The notes: a model not told the origin generated them from the sequence alone. A DNA stretch of 64,000 bases from Pseudoalteromonas nigrifaciens (GCF_002221505.1 NZ_CP011036.1:992001-1056000); one strand, 5' to 3'; positions 35,168 through 45,975 are shown, counted from the stretch's first letter. A program made the numbers and translations.

Positions 35168-37744
35168 ATGCGTTTAGATAGATTTACCAGTAAATTTCAG
35201 TCTGCGCTTTCTGATGCGCAATCTTTAGCCCTTGGCCGCGATCATCAATTTATTGAGCCGGTACACTTAATGTATGCTTTGTTAAAGCAAAGCGGCTCAA
35301 GCGTGCGCGCGTTATTAGCACAAGCAGGTGTTAGTGCTGACGAGCTTAATACTAAGCTTTCCCAAGAAATAGAAAAACTATTTAAAGTGGAAGGCGTAGG
35401 CGGCGATGTGCAGCTATCGAACAACACTATATCCTTGATCAACTTATGCGATAAGTATGCGCAAAAGCGTAAAGATAAATATATTTCTAGCGAACTGTTT
35501 GTATTAGCTGCTTGCGACGATAAAGGCCCGCTGGGTAATATTTTTAAAACCTTAAATATCACCTCCGACAAAATAGAAACGGCCATTAATGCAGTGCGTG
35601 GTGGGCAAAAGGTAGATGATCCAAATGCCGAAGAAACACGCCAAGCACTTGAAAAATACACCATAGATTTAACCGAACGTGCAGAGCAAGGTAAGCTTGA
35701 TCCTGTTATTGGTCGAGATGATGAAATTCGCCGAACAATTCAAGTTTTACAACGCCGAACTAAAAATAACCCAGTGTTAATAGGTGAACCAGGTGTAGGT
35801 AAAACCGCGATAGCCGAGGGTTTAGCACAGCGTATTATTAATGGTGAAGTGCCCGAGGGATTAAAAAACAAGCGGGTACTTTCGCTTGATTTAGGCGCGC
35901 TGGTGGCCGGTGCTAAATACCGTGGCGAATTTGAAGAACGTTTAAAATCAGTATTAAATGAACTGGCTAAAGAAGAAGGCCAAGTGATTTTATTTATTGA
36001 TGAAATACACACAATTGTAGGCGCAGGTAAAAGTGATGGCGCAATGGATGCAGGCAATATGCTAAAACCGGCACTTGCCCGTGGCGAATTACATTGCGTA
36101 GGTGCCACCACTCTTGATGAATATCGTAAATACATTGAAAAAGACGCCGCCCTTGAGCGTCGCTTTCAAAAGGTATTGGTAGAGGAGCCTTCGGTTGAGG
36201 ATACTATTGCTATATTACGTGGCCTAAAAGAGCGCTACGAGCTGCATCACTCTGTTGAAATTACCGATCCTGCTATCGTTGCTGCTGCGCAATTATCGCA
36301 TCGTTATATTAGTGACCGTCAATTACCCGATAAAGCGATTGATCTTATAGATGAAGCGGGCTCTTCTATTCGTCTACAAATAGATTCAAAACCAGAGTCG
36401 TTAGATAAGTTAGAGCGCCGTATTATTCAATTAAAACTTGAAGATAACGCACTCGCCAAAGAAAAAGACGAAGCAAGTTTAAAACGCCGTACTGAAATGC
36501 AAGAGCTGATCACCGAGCTTGAAGGAGAGTACAATGAGCTTGATGAGATATGGACTGCCGAAAAAGCATCTTTACAAGGCACTCAAGTTATTAAAGCTGA
36601 GCTAGAACAAGCACGACTTGATTTAGATGTAGCTCGAAGAGCCAGCGATTTACAGCGTATGTCGGAGCTACAATATGGCCGCATACCAGAGCTTGAGCAT
36701 AAACTTGATTTAGCATCGCAAGCAGAAATGCAAGAAATGACCTTGCTAAAAAACCAAGTGGGCGAAGATGAAATAGCCGAAATACTCTCTCGTTGGACCG
36801 GTATTCCAGTATCGCGGATGCTACAAGGTGAGCGAGAAAAACTATTGCAGATGGAAGAAAAGCTACATGAAAAAGTAATCGGACAAGATGAAGCCGTTGT
36901 AGCGGTAGCTAATGCTATTCGCCGCTCACGTGCAGGGCTTGCCGATCCTAATCGCCCGATTGGCTCGTTTTTGTTTTTAGGCCCAACCGGGGTCGGTAAA
37001 ACAGAATTAACCAAAGCACTCGCCGGCTATATGTTCGACACCGAAAGTGCCATGGTGCGTATTGATATGTCTGAGTTTATGGAAAAACATTCAGTAGCAC
37101 GTTTAGTTGGTGCGCCTCCTGGGTATGTTGGCTACGAAGAGGGCGGGTATTTAACCGAAGCCGTGCGTCGTAAACCTTACTCAGTTATTTTATTGGACGA
37201 AATAGAAAAAGCACACCCAGATGTGTTTAATATTTTGCTACAGGTTTTAGATGATGGACGTTTAACCGACGGTCAAGGACGCACGGTTGATTTTAAAAAT
37301 ACCGTTATCATCATGACCTCAAACTTAGGCTCAGATATAATTCAAGAGCAAGCGGGCAATAACGATTACGTTACTTTGAAAGAAAAAGTAATGAATGTTT
37401 TAATCAATGAGTTTAGACCTGAGTTTATTAACCGTATTGATGAAACCGTTGTTTTCCACCCACTGGCTAACGAGCACATTAAAGAGATTGCTGATATTCA
37501 GTTAAGTAAATTACGTGAGCGTTTAACGCAAATGGGTTATTTACTCGAAATAAGCGACGCTGCTTTAGATCGTATTGCCGCAAGTGGTTTTGATCCGGTT
37601 TATGGTGCGCGTCCGTTAAAACGAGCTATTCAACAAACGATTGAAAATCCATTAGCACAAAAATTACTCAATGGTGATTATATGCCAGGCAGTGTTGTTG
37701 TAATTGATGCAAATGACGACGGTTTAGTGTTTTCAAGCCGTTAA
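35168..37744 (+). CDS. clpB: ATP-dependent protein disaggregase ClpB
   Basis: The protein has 858 residues, the normal length. N-terminal Clp_N repeat domain (1-145), AAA1 with Walker A GEPGVGKT at about residue 206, the coiled-coil middle domain (about 400-530) that identifies ClpB, and AAA2 with GPTGVGKT at about 605. It rescues aggregated proteins with DnaK. Preceded by a sigma-32-like promoter and followed by a bidirectional terminator. Confidence 0.98.
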   Translation: MRLDRFTSKFQSALSDAQSLALGRDHQFIEPVHLMYALLKQSGSSVRALLAQAGVSADELNTKLSQEIEKLFKVEGVGGDVQLSNNTISLINLCDKYAQKRKDKYISSELFVLAACDDKGPLGNIFKTLNITSDKIETAINAVRGGQKVDDPNAEETRQALEKYTIDLTERAEQGKLDPVIGRDDEIRRTIQVLQRRTKNNPVLIGEPGVGKTAIAEGLAQRIINGEVPEGLKNKRVLSLDLGALVAGAKYRGEFEERLKSVLNELAKEEGQVILFIDEIHTIVGAGKSDGAMDAGNMLKPALARGELHCVGATTLDEYRKYIEKDAALERRFQKVLVEEPSVEDTIAILRGLKERYELHHSVEITDPAIVAAAQLSHRYISDRQLPDKAIDLIDEAGSSIRLQIDSKPESLDKLERRIIQLKLEDNALAKEKDEASLKRRTEMQELITELEGEYNELDEIWTAEKASLQGTQVIKAELEQARLDLDVARRASDLQRMSELQYGRIPELEHKLDLASQAEMQEMTLLKNQVGEDEIAEILSRWTGIPVSRMLQGEREKLLQMEEKLHEKVIGQDEAVVAVANAIRRSRAGLADPNRPIGSFLFLGPTGVGKTELTKALAGYMFDTESAMVRIDMSEFMEKHSVARLVGAPPGYVGYEEGGYLTEAVRRKPYSVILLDEIEKAHPDVFNILLQVLDDGRLTDGQGRTVDFKNTVIIMTSNLGSDIIQEQAGNNDYVTLKEKVMNVLINEFRPEFINRIDETVVFHPLANEHIKEIADIQLSKLRERLTQMGYLLEISDAALDRIAASGFDPVYGARPLKRAIQQTIENPLAQKLLNGDYMPGSVVVIDANDDGLVFSSR

Positions 37745-37763
37745 GCGTTATAAAGTAAAAACG

Positions 37764-37790
37764 AAAAAGCCGCTAACATAGCGGCTTTTT
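37764..37790. terminator. Bidirectional terminator between clpB and the receptor gene
   Basis: AAAAAGCCGCTA / TAGCGGCTTTTT, 12-bp stem and 3-base loop, between convergent genes. Confidence 0.93.
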
Positions 37791-37805
37791 TATTTGTGCT
37801 GACAA

Positions 37806-39353
37806 TTAAATTTTAAAAGTAAGCAGTAAGTCGTTGATCTTTCTTGAGCCTTCAACTAACTCAGCAGCGCCCCTGGCAACATTAAAACTTAAGTTTAAAT
37901 TATCATCACCTAGGTTTTTAATCTGCTCTACATTAGTACCTATGTCGTGGCTCACTACTTGTTGCTCTTCTGCAGCAGCCGAAATACCAGTAGCGAGTTG
38001 CGCTATTTCGCTAATTTGAGTGAAAATGCTATCAAGCTCTTGCTGTGTTTGCGTTGTAGTATTTACACAACTGTCGGCTTGTTGCTTCGTGTTTTGCATT
38101 ATTTTTGACCAGCTAAACAAGGTGTCTTGAATTTCCTTTATTGAGCTGTGAATTTGCGCAGTGGCATTTTGTGTTCTTGATGAAAGCGCTCTTACTTCAT
38201 CGGCAACTACAGCAAAACCACGGCCATGCTCACCTGCTCTTGCAGCTTCTATGGCAGCATTTAGCGCAAGTAAGTTAGTTTGCTCGGCAATACCTTCAAT
38301 TTCACTCATTACTTGGCCAATTTTATCGGCTTCTGACGCTAGGCTGTTAGCGGTTGTTGCTGCTTGCTCTACCTGAACGGCTAAATCAGAAACCATGGCA
38401 TTATTATCGGCAATGTGTACTTTTATATCGGAGCAACTTTGATAAGTAACACTTACTTTATCGGCAGTGGTGCAGGTGTTACTTGATATTTCACCTATAG
38501 TCGAACTCATTTGCGCCATTGCAGATGCTATTTGCTCAAGCTGCGAGCCTTGCGATGAAATACCTTGCTCTGTAAGCGTTGACTGTTGATCTAAATTTAA
38601 AGCAATATCATTAAAGCTTAAGGTAGAGTCTTTCATACGCCCCAGTACAGTGCGTAATTTAGCGCTTAGCATTTGCTCTCTGTAATCACTAATACTGTGA
38701 GGGTGTCGGCCACTATAAATATAACGAGATATAGAATCGGCTTGTTGTTTTTGCTGCTTTAATATTCTTGGTGTTGTTATTAGCTCATCATAGTTTAAAG
38801 CAAGTATAACTAAGCAAACCACTAAGCTAATTAGTGCAATAGCAAATGAAGCCCATACAGCAGTTGCAACTAACCAACATAATAAAGCAAATACACTTAA
38901 GCTTTGTCTTAAACTTGTGCGTTCGCGCCAATTAAAGAATGACTTTTTAGCATTTACTTTACTGTAAAATAGTTCTGCACGGCGTTTTAACTGTGGGCTT
39001 AATTTGGTTCTTACAGATTGATAACCAATTAACTGGCTGTGCTCAAAAATAGGAGTTACAAATGCATCAACCCAGTAATAGCGGCCATCTTTACAACGGT
39101 TTTTAACTGCGCCGCGCCAAGAGTGGCCTTGCTTTAATGTTTCCCACATTTCTTTAAATGCAGCTTTTGGCATGTCGGGGTGGCGCACTATATTATGGTT
39201 CTTACCCATAAGTTCTGCTATATCATACCCGGCTATAGTACAAAATGCTTGATTAGCGTAAGTGATTACTCCGCGCAAATCAGTTGTTGATACCAGTTCT
39301 TGTTGTTCTTCGAAGGCCACTTCTTCATTTATTAAGCTTTGATTACGACGCAT
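37806..39353 (-). CDS. aer: Aer-type PAS methyl-accepting chemotaxis protein
   Basis: The protein has 515 residues. An N-terminal PAS domain (about 15-125) with [17 protein letters not shown] and [15 protein letters not shown] closely follows Escherichia Aer, the FAD-containing redox/energy-taxis receptor. Two membrane segments lie at about residues 155-200 with almost no periplasmic loop, then a cytoplasmic signalling domain (270-515) with the hairpin tip [19 protein letters not shown]. The architecture means that it senses the internal redox state rather than an external ligand. No recognisable methylation or CheR-tether tail is obvious. Confidence 0.88.
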   Translation of the reverse strand: MRRNQSLINEEVAFEEQQELVSTTDLRGVITYANQAFCTIAGYDIAELMGKNHNIVRHPDMPKAAFKEMWETLKQGHSWRGAVKNRCKDGRYYWVDAFVTPIFEHSQLIGYQSVRTKLSPQLKRRAELFYSKVNAKKSFFNWRERTSLRQSLSVFALLCWLVATAVWASFAIALISLVVCLVILALNYDELITTPRILKQQKQQADSISRYIYSGRHPHSISDYREQMLSAKLRTVLGRMKDSTLSFNDIALNLDQQSTLTEQGISSQGSQLEQIASAMAQMSSTIGEISSNTCTTADKVSVTYQSCSDIKVHIADNNAMVSDLAVQVEQAATTANSLASEADKIGQVMSEIEGIAEQTNLLALNAAIEAARAGEHGRGFAVVADEVRALSSRTQNATAQIHSSIKEIQDTLFSWSKIMQNTKQQADSCVNTTTQTQQELDSIFTQISEIAQLATGISAAAEEQQVVSHDIGTNVEQIKNLGDDNLNLSFNVARGAAELVEGSRKINDLLLTFKI

Positions 39354-39780
39354 ATTATTCTTTAATCATCCTTTGTAATACTTACTATTATACTTGCTTA
39401 TATAAAGCGGTAGTAGGGTAATCCCATTATGAAGGTCACTCAGTTTATTTATTGCCTGTATTTATGATCTAAATCAAGATTAAAGTTATATAAGCTATAT
39501 ATAACATACCAGTATGGGACTAATACGGCTAATAGTTAGCTAATTATTTACTTTAGTACGGTTAGTTTTTGTTTTGATAAGATAAATAATAGTGCAAAGC
39601 AATTGTATATTTTGTATAGCAATGGCAAGATTATCGTTTATGGCGTTAAATAAAGCGTGTTTAAAGCAAAGCAGATACAATAGAACTATAAATAGTATTT
39701 TTTCTTAGTATTTATCTTGAGTATAGGTAATTAGACCCCATAACCTTATGATTAAGCCACTTGGCTCGAGGAAGTATTTT
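39354..39780. other. 427-bp divergent intergenic region between aer and gshA
   Basis: AT-rich spacer holding the divergent promoters of aer and gshA. Apart from the FNR-like box listed separately I see no gene, hairpin or repeat. The last part includes the GAGGAAG site at 39768-39774 that sets the gshA start. Confidence 0.5.
39464..39477. promoter_or_regulatory. FNR/EtrA-like box upstream of aer
   Basis: ATGAT-CTAA-ATCAA fits the FNR consensus TTGAT-N4-ATCAA at 9 of 10 positions. It lies 111 bp before the aer start and about 300 bp before gshA, so oxygen control of the energy-taxis receptor is the more likely use. Confidence 0.4.
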
Positions 39781-41358
39781 TTGGCAACACATGATCTAAC
39801 AAACGCGCTTGACGCTCTTTCAGTAACGCAGCATAAACATGCAATTAACGGAATAAAACGTGGTATTGAGCGTGAGTCACTAAGAATTAAAAGTGATGGC
39901 GTTATCTCTGCACAAAAACACCCAGAAGGGGTGGGCAGTGCGCTTACCAATGGCCAAATTACGACCGATTTTTCAGAGTCGTTACTTGAATTTATTACCC
40001 CAGTTAGTGAATCGTCCACACAAACGCTGCAGCAATTAAAAGACTTACAAAAGTTTACCCTAGAAAAAATGGGTGACGAATTACTTTGGCCTATTAGTAT
40101 GCCGTGCTTTATTGAACATCAAGACGACATAGTTATTGCGCAATTTGGCAGTTCAAATGTAGGGCAAATGAAAACGCTTTACCGTGAAGGGTTAAAAAAC
40201 CGTTACGGCAGTATGATGCAAGCTATTGCTGGTGTGCATTTTAATATTTCGTTTCCAGATTCATTGTGGCAGTCATTACATACGCTAAAAAATAGCGACC
40301 TTAGTTTAGAGGATTTTATATCTGATGGTTACTTAGCGCTTATTCGTAATTTTAAACGTGAATTATGGCTGATCAGTTATTTATTTGGTGCATCACCTGC
40401 GTTATGTAGTTCGTTTTTACAGGGTAGAAAAACCGATTTACCATTTAAAAAGCTAGGTAAAGGCACCCTGTATTTAGAAGTAGGCACTGCGCTGCGCTTA
40501 GGTAACTTAGGTTACACCAATAGCGCACAATCATCACTGCGTGTAATGTATAACTCGTTAGATGAATATGTAGCTGGTTTGAAAAAATCAATTAACACAC
40601 CTTCAGATATTTACGGCAACCTTGACGATTACACCAGCGAAAATCCAAAACAGTTAAATAAGAATATTCTGCAAATAGAAAACGAATTTTATTCGCCAAT
40701 TCGCCCTAAACGTAATGCTAAAAACGGTGAAACACCAACAGATGCACTACTTAGAGCCGGTATTGAATATGTCGAAATTCGCGCATTAGATGTTAATCCA
40801 TTTAGTGAAGTGGGCATAGATATAGAGCAGTTCCACTTTTTAGATGTGTTTTTAACGTATTGTTTATTAAAAAGCTCACCGGCAATGGATTGGGAAGAGC
40901 AAACACGCAGCACAGAAAATCTTGATACAGTAGTAAATAAAGGGCGAGAAAAAGGCCTTGAACTTAATTACTTTAATCAACCACGTACCCTTCAATCGTG
41001 GGGTGAAGATATATTTTCGCAATTAAGTGAAGTGGCAAAATACATGGATACTGCCTACGGCGTTAGTTATTATTCAAGTACTATTGAGCGCATGGCAACT
41101 TGGATTAATAACCCAGGACTTACATATTCTGGGCGTTATGTAGCTGAGTTAGAAGCTTCAGGGCTAGATAACGGCCATTATGCGCTAGCAATTGCTGAAA
41201 AGTATAAGCAAAGCCATCAAGCTGCAGACTATCAAGTGTTTTCAAAGCAATGGTTAGAGGAGCAAGTTACACGCTCTAACGACGCTCAGCGTGCTATTGA
41301 GCAAAGTGACTCAGTATCATTTACCGCATTTTTAAATGCTTATTTTGATCCTAAATAA
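39781..41358 (+). CDS. gshA: Glutamate-cysteine ligase
   Basis: I prefer the TTG at 39781 (525 residues): GAGGAAG stands 6 bases before it, while the in-frame ATG at 39748 has no ribosome binding site. From the TTG the N-terminus aligns with that of Escherichia GshA (518 residues). The KRGIERESLRI, TDFSESLLEFITP and GVHFNISFPD stretches are those of the gammaproteobacterial GshA class. It makes gamma-glutamylcysteine, the first step of glutathione synthesis. A rare start codon would lower expression. Confidence 0.93.
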   Translation: MATHDLTNALDALSVTQHKHAINGIKRGIERESLRIKSDGVISAQKHPEGVGSALTNGQITTDFSESLLEFITPVSESSTQTLQQLKDLQKFTLEKMGDELLWPISMPCFIEHQDDIVIAQFGSSNVGQMKTLYREGLKNRYGSMMQAIAGVHFNISFPDSLWQSLHTLKNSDLSLEDFISDGYLALIRNFKRELWLISYLFGASPALCSSFLQGRKTDLPFKKLGKGTLYLEVGTALRLGNLGYTNSAQSSLRVMYNSLDEYVAGLKKSINTPSDIYGNLDDYTSENPKQLNKNILQIENEFYSPIRPKRNAKNGETPTDALLRAGIEYVEIRALDVNPFSEVGIDIEQFHFLDVFLTYCLLKSSPAMDWEEQTRSTENLDTVVNKGREKGLELNYFNQPRTLQSWGEDIFSQLSEVAKYMDTAYGVSYYSSTIERMATWINNPGLTYSGRYVAELEASGLDNGHYALAIAEKYKQSHQAADYQVFSKQWLEEQVTRSNDAQRAIEQSDSVSFTAFLNAYFDPK

Positions 41359-41374
41359 ATAGTTAGTTTTAAGC

Positions 41375-41403
41375 AAAAAAAACGCAGCTCAAGGTAGCTG
41401 CGT
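41375..41403 (+). terminator. Probable terminator of gshA
   Basis: ACGCAGCT / AGCTGCGT 8-bp stem with 6-base loop, preceded by A8 and followed by AATTATTTT. The T-tract is imperfect. Confidence 0.6.
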
Positions 41404-41420
41404 AATTATTTTAGGGAAGA

Positions 41421-41445
41421 AACAATGCTGCTCTGCTGCATTGTT
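41421..41445 (+). other. Hairpin ahead of the transglycosylase-like lipoprotein gene
   Basis: AACAATGC, 9-base loop, GCATTGTT: perfect 8-bp inverted repeat, 46 bp before the lipoprotein ATG. It has no T-run, so it could be a second part of the gshA terminator, a 5'-UTR structure, or an operator. Confidence 0.35.
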
Positions 41446-41491
41446 AAAATCAGACTACTGATTTTTGCAAAAGTTCAGCGAGATAAACCAA

Positions 41492-42103
41492 ATGAAAAAA
41501 AATGTAGTTGTTTTATCATTAGCGCTTAGTTTAGCCGGTTGTGCCACAGCTCCACCAAAGCAGCCTGATGATATTTGTAAAATTTTTGAAGAAAAAAGAA
41601 GTTGGTACTTTGGTGCCAAAGATGCTCAAGAAAAATGGGGCGCTCCCAAGCACGTACTTATGAGCATGATGTACCAAGAAAGCTCGTTTAAACATGACGC
41701 AGCTCCACCAATGCAGTATTTCTTATGGATTATTCCTACCGGTAGAGCAAGCTCTGCTTATGGCTACTCACAAGCAAAAACGATGACCTGGTCTGATTAT
41801 ATTCGTGAAAGTAAGAATAGTGGCGCCGATAGAGACGACTTTGATGATGCTATCGACTTTATGGGCTGGTTTGCTTATAAAACCCATAAAATAAACGGCG
41901 TATCTAAATGGGATGCCTACGGTCAGTATCTTAATTATCACGAAGGGTGGGGCGGTTACAAACGCGGTACTTACAAAAAGAAAAAATGGTTAATGGGTGT
42001 CGCTAATAAAGTAAAACACCGTGCGAGCCGTTATGGTGCGCAGTTAAAGCGTTGTGAAGCAGATTTAAATAAAGGGTGGTTAGAGCGTTTGTTTTTTGGC
42101 TAA
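41492..42103 (+). CDS. Transglycosylase SLT-like lipoprotein
   Basis: The start at 41492 (203 residues) gives a clean lipoprotein signal (KKNVVVLSLALSLAGC, lipidated Cys near residue 17); nine upstream codons in frame are unlikely to be translated. The MSMMYQESSFKHDA segment matches the catalytic Glu region of SLT lytic transglycosylases, and AYGYSQAKTMTW and YLNYHEGWGGY resemble the substrate-groove motifs. It probably acts on peptidoglycan at the outer membrane. It lacks LysM repeats. The stretch WYFGAKDAQEKWGAP is conserved in a family often annotated as hypothetical lipoprotein. Confidence 0.75.
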   Translation: MKKNVVVLSLALSLAGCATAPPKQPDDICKIFEEKRSWYFGAKDAQEKWGAPKHVLMSMMYQESSFKHDAAPPMQYFLWIIPTGRASSAYGYSQAKTMTWSDYIRESKNSGADRDDFDDAIDFMGWFAYKTHKINGVSKWDAYGQYLNYHEGWGGYKRGTYKKKKWLMGVANKVKHRASRYGAQLKRCEADLNKGWLERLFFG

Positions 42104-42131
42104 TAACATCTGTTGTATTTATTTAGCCTAC

Positions 42132-42159
42132 AAAAAAGGAGCCAATTGGCTCCTTTTTT
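42132..42159. terminator. Bidirectional terminator
   Basis: AAAAAAGGAGCC / GGCTCCTTTTTT, 12-bp stem with a 4-base loop, between the lipoprotein gene and convergent yfjD. Confidence 0.93.
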
Positions 42160-42162
42160 AGT

Positions 42163-43431
42163 TTATTTTTTACGTTTTTTCGGCTGTATTTTAACCAGCT
42201 TTATCATGTTTTCTTTTACTTCAAGTACTTCAATAGGGTAGCCGGCAATACGCAAACTTAAATTGGCATCAGGAATGTTTTCTAAATACTCAACTATTAA
42301 GCCGCTGAGTGTTTTAGGCCCGTCGAGTGGAAACTCCCAGCCCATTTCTTTATTTAAGTCGCGCACGTTAGCACCGCCATCTACAATGCACGAGCCATCG
42401 GTTTGTGTGGTTACTTCTTCGCTTGGCGTACGAGTTTGGGTGGTGGTAAAATCGCCTACCACTTCCTCAAGTATATCCTCTAGGGTAACTAAACCTTGAA
42501 TGTCGCCATACTCATCTACCACCAAGCCAATACGCTCTTTAGATTGCTGAAACTTTAATAGCTGCGTATTTAGTGATGTGCCTTCAGGAATGAAATAAAT
42601 TTCACGTACAGCGCGTAGCAACGATGGTTTATCAAATTGCTCTTTTGTAAGTAACCTAAGCGCATCACGCGAATGAATAAACCCCACCGCGTCATCTATG
42701 TTATCTCTATATAACAATACACGCGTATGTTGTGCATGAGTCAGTTGGCGGCTAATAAGTTTCCATTCATCGTTAATATCTATGGCCACAATTTCGTTAC
42801 GTGGGATCATAATATCTTCAACGGTTACTTGTTCTAAATCTAAAATTGAGGTCAACATGCTTTGGTGACGCGCAGGAATAAGTGCACCAGACTCATTAAG
42901 TACTGATTTTAGCTCTTCTTTACTCATGCTGTGCTCATCTATTTGTGCCGCACTAATACCAAATAACCGCAAGATGCCGTTGGTTAGCCAGTTAATAACA
43001 ACGACAAATGGGAAAAGGATTTTTAGTAATCCTTTAAGCACAACAGAACTTGGGAAGGCAACTTTTTCAGGGTAGAGAGCAGCAAGTGTTTTTGGGGTTA
43101 TTTCTGCAAAAATAAGCACTACTAAGGTTAGCGCACCTGTTGCCACAGCAATACCTAAATCACCGTATAAACGAATACCAATAATAGTAGCAACTTGTGC
43201 AGCGGCAATATTAACTAAATTATTGCCGATTAAAATTAAACCAATGAGCCTATCCGGACGACTAAGTAATTTACTGACACGTTTAGCAGCGCGATGATTC
43301 TCTTTGGTGAGATGTCGCAGGCGTATACGATTGATTGACATAATTCCGGTTTCTGAGCCAGAAAAATAAGCAGAAAAAAGTACCAAAAAACCTAAAATGA
43401 TAAACAAGGTACTGGTCGATATGGCGTCCAA
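42163..43431 (-). CDS. yfjD: CorB/YfjD-type DUF21-CBS-CorC transporter
   Basis: The protein has 422 residues: an N-terminal DUF21 (CNNM) membrane domain with about four helices (GSETGIMSINRIRLRHL and GNNLVNIAAAQ are family hallmarks), a CBS pair (about residues 205-330) and a C-terminal CorC_HlyC domain. Proteins of this kind are linked to magnesium/cobalt homeostasis. The order yfjD-ypjD, divergent from ffh, is conserved with Escherichia. Confidence 0.9.
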   Translation of the reverse strand: MDAISTSTLFIILGFLVLFSAYFSGSETGIMSINRIRLRHLTKENHRAAKRVSKLLSRPDRLIGLILIGNNLVNIAAAQVATIIGIRLYGDLGIAVATGALTLVVLIFAEITPKTLAALYPEKVAFPSSVVLKGLLKILFPFVVVINWLTNGILRLFGISAAQIDEHSMSKEELKSVLNESGALIPARHQSMLTSILDLEQVTVEDIMIPRNEIVAIDINDEWKLISRQLTHAQHTRVLLYRDNIDDAVGFIHSRDALRLLTKEQFDKPSLLRAVREIYFIPEGTSLNTQLLKFQQSKERIGLVVDEYGDIQGLVTLEDILEEVVGDFTTTQTRTPSEEVTTQTDGSCIVDGGANVRDLNKEMGWEFPLDGPKTLSGLIVEYLENIPDANLSLRIAGYPIEVLEVKENMIKLVKIQPKKRKK

Positions 43432-43492
43432 CGATGGATCCTTTTATTATAAACTAGCGTGTATTAGGCTAGAGTGAGTTAGTAGAGTCAAG

Positions 43493-44299
43493 TTAAAATT
43501 TATTTAGAATAACTTCTTGTATAAAACGACTGCCAAAATAAGCCAGTGTAAGAATAAAAGCAGCAACCATAATAGCAATAACCACAGGTTTACCACGCCA
43601 GCCTTTTTTCATATGGCCAAGCGCAATCACAGCAAAAATACACCATGCAACAAGCGATAATATCGTTTTATGGATAAATTGAGTAGCGAACATACCATCG
43701 AGAAATACAAATCCCGACAATAGTGCCAAAGTGAGTAATATAGTACCTAAGTTAACCAATTGATACAGTTGGCGTTCAACCACCATTAGTGGTGGTAAAT
43801 GGCTGTGTACAATAGCTAAATCTTTACGCTTTAAGCGCTTATCAATAAAGTAAAATTGTACGCCATATAAAGTAGCAATAATTAAAATGCAGTAAGCGAG
43901 TAATGATAACGAAATATGGGTTACTAAGCCCACATCAACATCAATACTTTGCAGTAAAATATGGTGTGGTATAAACAAGCTTGCCATAGTTAGAAGTGCA
44001 GCAAAGCCGTACACGACCGGCAATAATAAGGTCGCCGGAAACTTTAACGATACCGTAGTGACAGAAATCACAATAACCCAGCAGGTTAAAAGCGCCACAT
44101 TGACAATACTTAAATCTTGTCCGTCTGCTCTAAAAACCGAATTTACTAACAACAGCATGTGCGCCAAAATAGCCACAGTACTCAATATAATAGTTAGCTT
44201 TTGGCTAGGGCCTTGTTGATGAAACAACCGTGAGAGCACGTAAGACGTTGCTAACACATAAAATAAACTGGCAATAATAGTTAAGCTAATAATCAGCAT
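43493..44299 (-). CDS. ypjD: CcsA/YpjD-type inner membrane protein
   Basis: A 268-residue protein with about eight membrane helices and the cytochrome c assembly-like core (VGLVTHISLSLLAYCI and the C-terminal HKTILSLVAWCIFAVIALGHMKKGW, read in parts). It belongs to the CcsA/CcmC-like superfamily, but its exact job is unknown; in Escherichia it is a non-essential neighbour of ffh. It lies 61 bp upstream of yfjD and is probably co-transcribed with it. Confidence 0.88.
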   Translation of the reverse strand: MLIISLTIIASLFYVLATSYVLSRLFHQQGPSQKLTIILSTVAILAHMLLLVNSVFRADGQDLSIVNVALLTCWVIVISVTTVSLKFPATLLLPVVYGFAALLTMASLFIPHHILLQSIDVDVGLVTHISLSLLAYCILIIATLYGVQFYFIDKRLKRKDLAIVHSHLPPLMVVERQLYQLVNLGTILLTLALLSGFVFLDGMFATQFIHKTILSLVAWCIFAVIALGHMKKGWRGKPVVIAIMVAAFILTLAYFGSRFIQEVILNKF

Positions 44300-44551
44300 T
44301 GTGCTTGGGCCACTTAATTTGAGTCAAATAATTAATGATTGTTATATAGCCATTGTATTTTATAGCAAAGCAAATGCATAGACCTTAAAAAAAGAAACTC
44401 AACAAGCTGCACTTGAACACTGTATTGTAAGACACCATTTACGGTATACTGCTTTTAATTGAAATTTAATAATATTAATTCTATTAATACAGCGCACAGA
44501 GTTAAAGGCGCTTTAATTGGGTTGGTATAAACGTCTTATCGGAACCGTAAT

Positions 44552-45931
44552 ATGTTTGAGAATCTCCAAGAACGATTAGGTAAAACCTTAAAAAACATTA
44601 GTGGCCGTGGCCGCCTAACAGAAGAGAATATTAAAGACACTCTTCGTGAAGTGCGCATGGCATTTTTAGAAGCCGATGTGGCGTTGCCCGTTGTTCGCGA
44701 TTTTGTAAAACAAGTTAAAGAGCGTGCGGTAGGTGTTGAAGTTACAAAAAGCTTAAGCCCAGGCCAAGTATTTGTAAAAATAGTACGTGAAGAACTCGAA
44801 AAAGCCATGGGTGAAGCCAACGAAGAGCTAAGCCTAAATGCACAACCCCCTGCTGTTGTTATGATGGCGGGTCTGCAAGGTGCTGGTAAAACCACCAGTG
44901 TTGCTAAACTGGCTAAGTTTTTAAAAGAGCGCAAGAAAAAATCAGTACTTGTAGTAAGTGCCGACGTATACCGCCCTGCAGCAATTAAGCAACTAGAAAC
45001 GCTCGCTGCTGAAGTGGGTGTTGATTTTTTCCCAAGTGATATTTCGCAAAAGCCGGTTGATATAGCAACCGCAGCTATTTCTCATGCGAAAAAGAAATTT
45101 ATTGATGTGGTATTAGTCGATACTGCAGGTCGATTGCATGTTGATAGCGACATGATGGATGAGATTAAAAATCTTCACAAAGCAATTAACCCAATCGAAA
45201 CCTTGTTTGTTGTAGATGCAATGACAGGTCAAGATGCGGCAAATACAGCTAAAGCATTTGACGAAGCCCTGCCACTAACTGGTGTTATATTAACTAAAAC
45301 TGATGGTGATGCACGCGGTGGTGCTGCTTTATCTATTCGTCATATTACCGGTAAGCCAATTAAATTTATGGGTGTGGGTGAGCGCATTGATGCACTTGAG
45401 CCTTTCCACCCTGACCGCATAGCGTCACGTATTCTAGGCATGGGTGATGTACTTTCATTGATCGAAGAAGTCGAAATGAAAGTAGATAAAGAGCAAGCTG
45501 CCAGAGTCGCTGAAAAAGTATTTAAAGGCGCTGGTTTTACCCTTGATGACTTTGCGGATCAACTTAAGCAAATGAAAAACATGGGCGGCATGATGTCGAT
45601 GCTAGATAAATTGCCAGGTATGTCTAACTTACCCGATGCTGTTAAAGGCCAAATGGGCGATAAAACCTTCATTCAAATGGAAGCCATTATTAGCTCAATG
45701 ACAAAAAAAGAGCGCGCCCGCCCAGAAATCATTAAAGGGTCACGTAAAAAACGTATTGCAGCAGGTTCTGGTACGCAAGTACAAGAAATTAATAAACTAC
45801 TAAAACAGTTTACCCAAATGCAAAAAATGATGAAAAAAATGAAAGGCAAAGGTGGCATGACCAAAATGATGCGCGGCATGAAAGGTATGTTACCGCCGGG
45901 AATGATGGGTGGCGGTGGCCCTAAATTTTAA
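44552..45931 (+). CDS. ffh: Signal recognition particle protein Ffh
   Basis: The protein has 459 residues: N-domain helices (1-85), GTPase G-domain with Walker A GLQGAGKTTS at about residue 107, DTAGRLHVD and TKTDGDARGGA, and a C-terminal Met-rich M-domain (about 300-459, ending in GMLPPGMMGGGG). With 4.5S RNA it targets ribosomes making inner-membrane proteins to FtsY. Normal length. Divergent from ypjD. Confidence 0.97.
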   Translation: MFENLQERLGKTLKNISGRGRLTEENIKDTLREVRMAFLEADVALPVVRDFVKQVKERAVGVEVTKSLSPGQVFVKIVREELEKAMGEANEELSLNAQPPAVVMMAGLQGAGKTTSVAKLAKFLKERKKKSVLVVSADVYRPAAIKQLETLAAEVGVDFFPSDISQKPVDIATAAISHAKKKFIDVVLVDTAGRLHVDSDMMDEIKNLHKAINPIETLFVVDAMTGQDAANTAKAFDEALPLTGVILTKTDGDARGGAALSIRHITGKPIKFMGVGERIDALEPFHPDRIASRILGMGDVLSLIEEVEMKVDKEQAARVAEKVFKGAGFTLDDFADQLKQMKNMGGMMSMLDKLPGMSNLPDAVKGQMGDKTFIQMEAIISSMTKKERARPEIIKGSRKKRIAAGSGTQVQEINKLLKQFTQMQKMMKKMKGKGGMTKMMRGMKGMLPPGMMGGGGPKF

Positions 45932-45975
45932 AGTTGAGTTTAACGTAGCTTAAATGTAACGATATAAAATATATG

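Noticed and set aside
35245..36135. Long minus-strand frames inside clpB
   Set aside because: They are shadows of a highly conserved gene; Ser/Pro/Cys-rich composition and no ribosome binding site.
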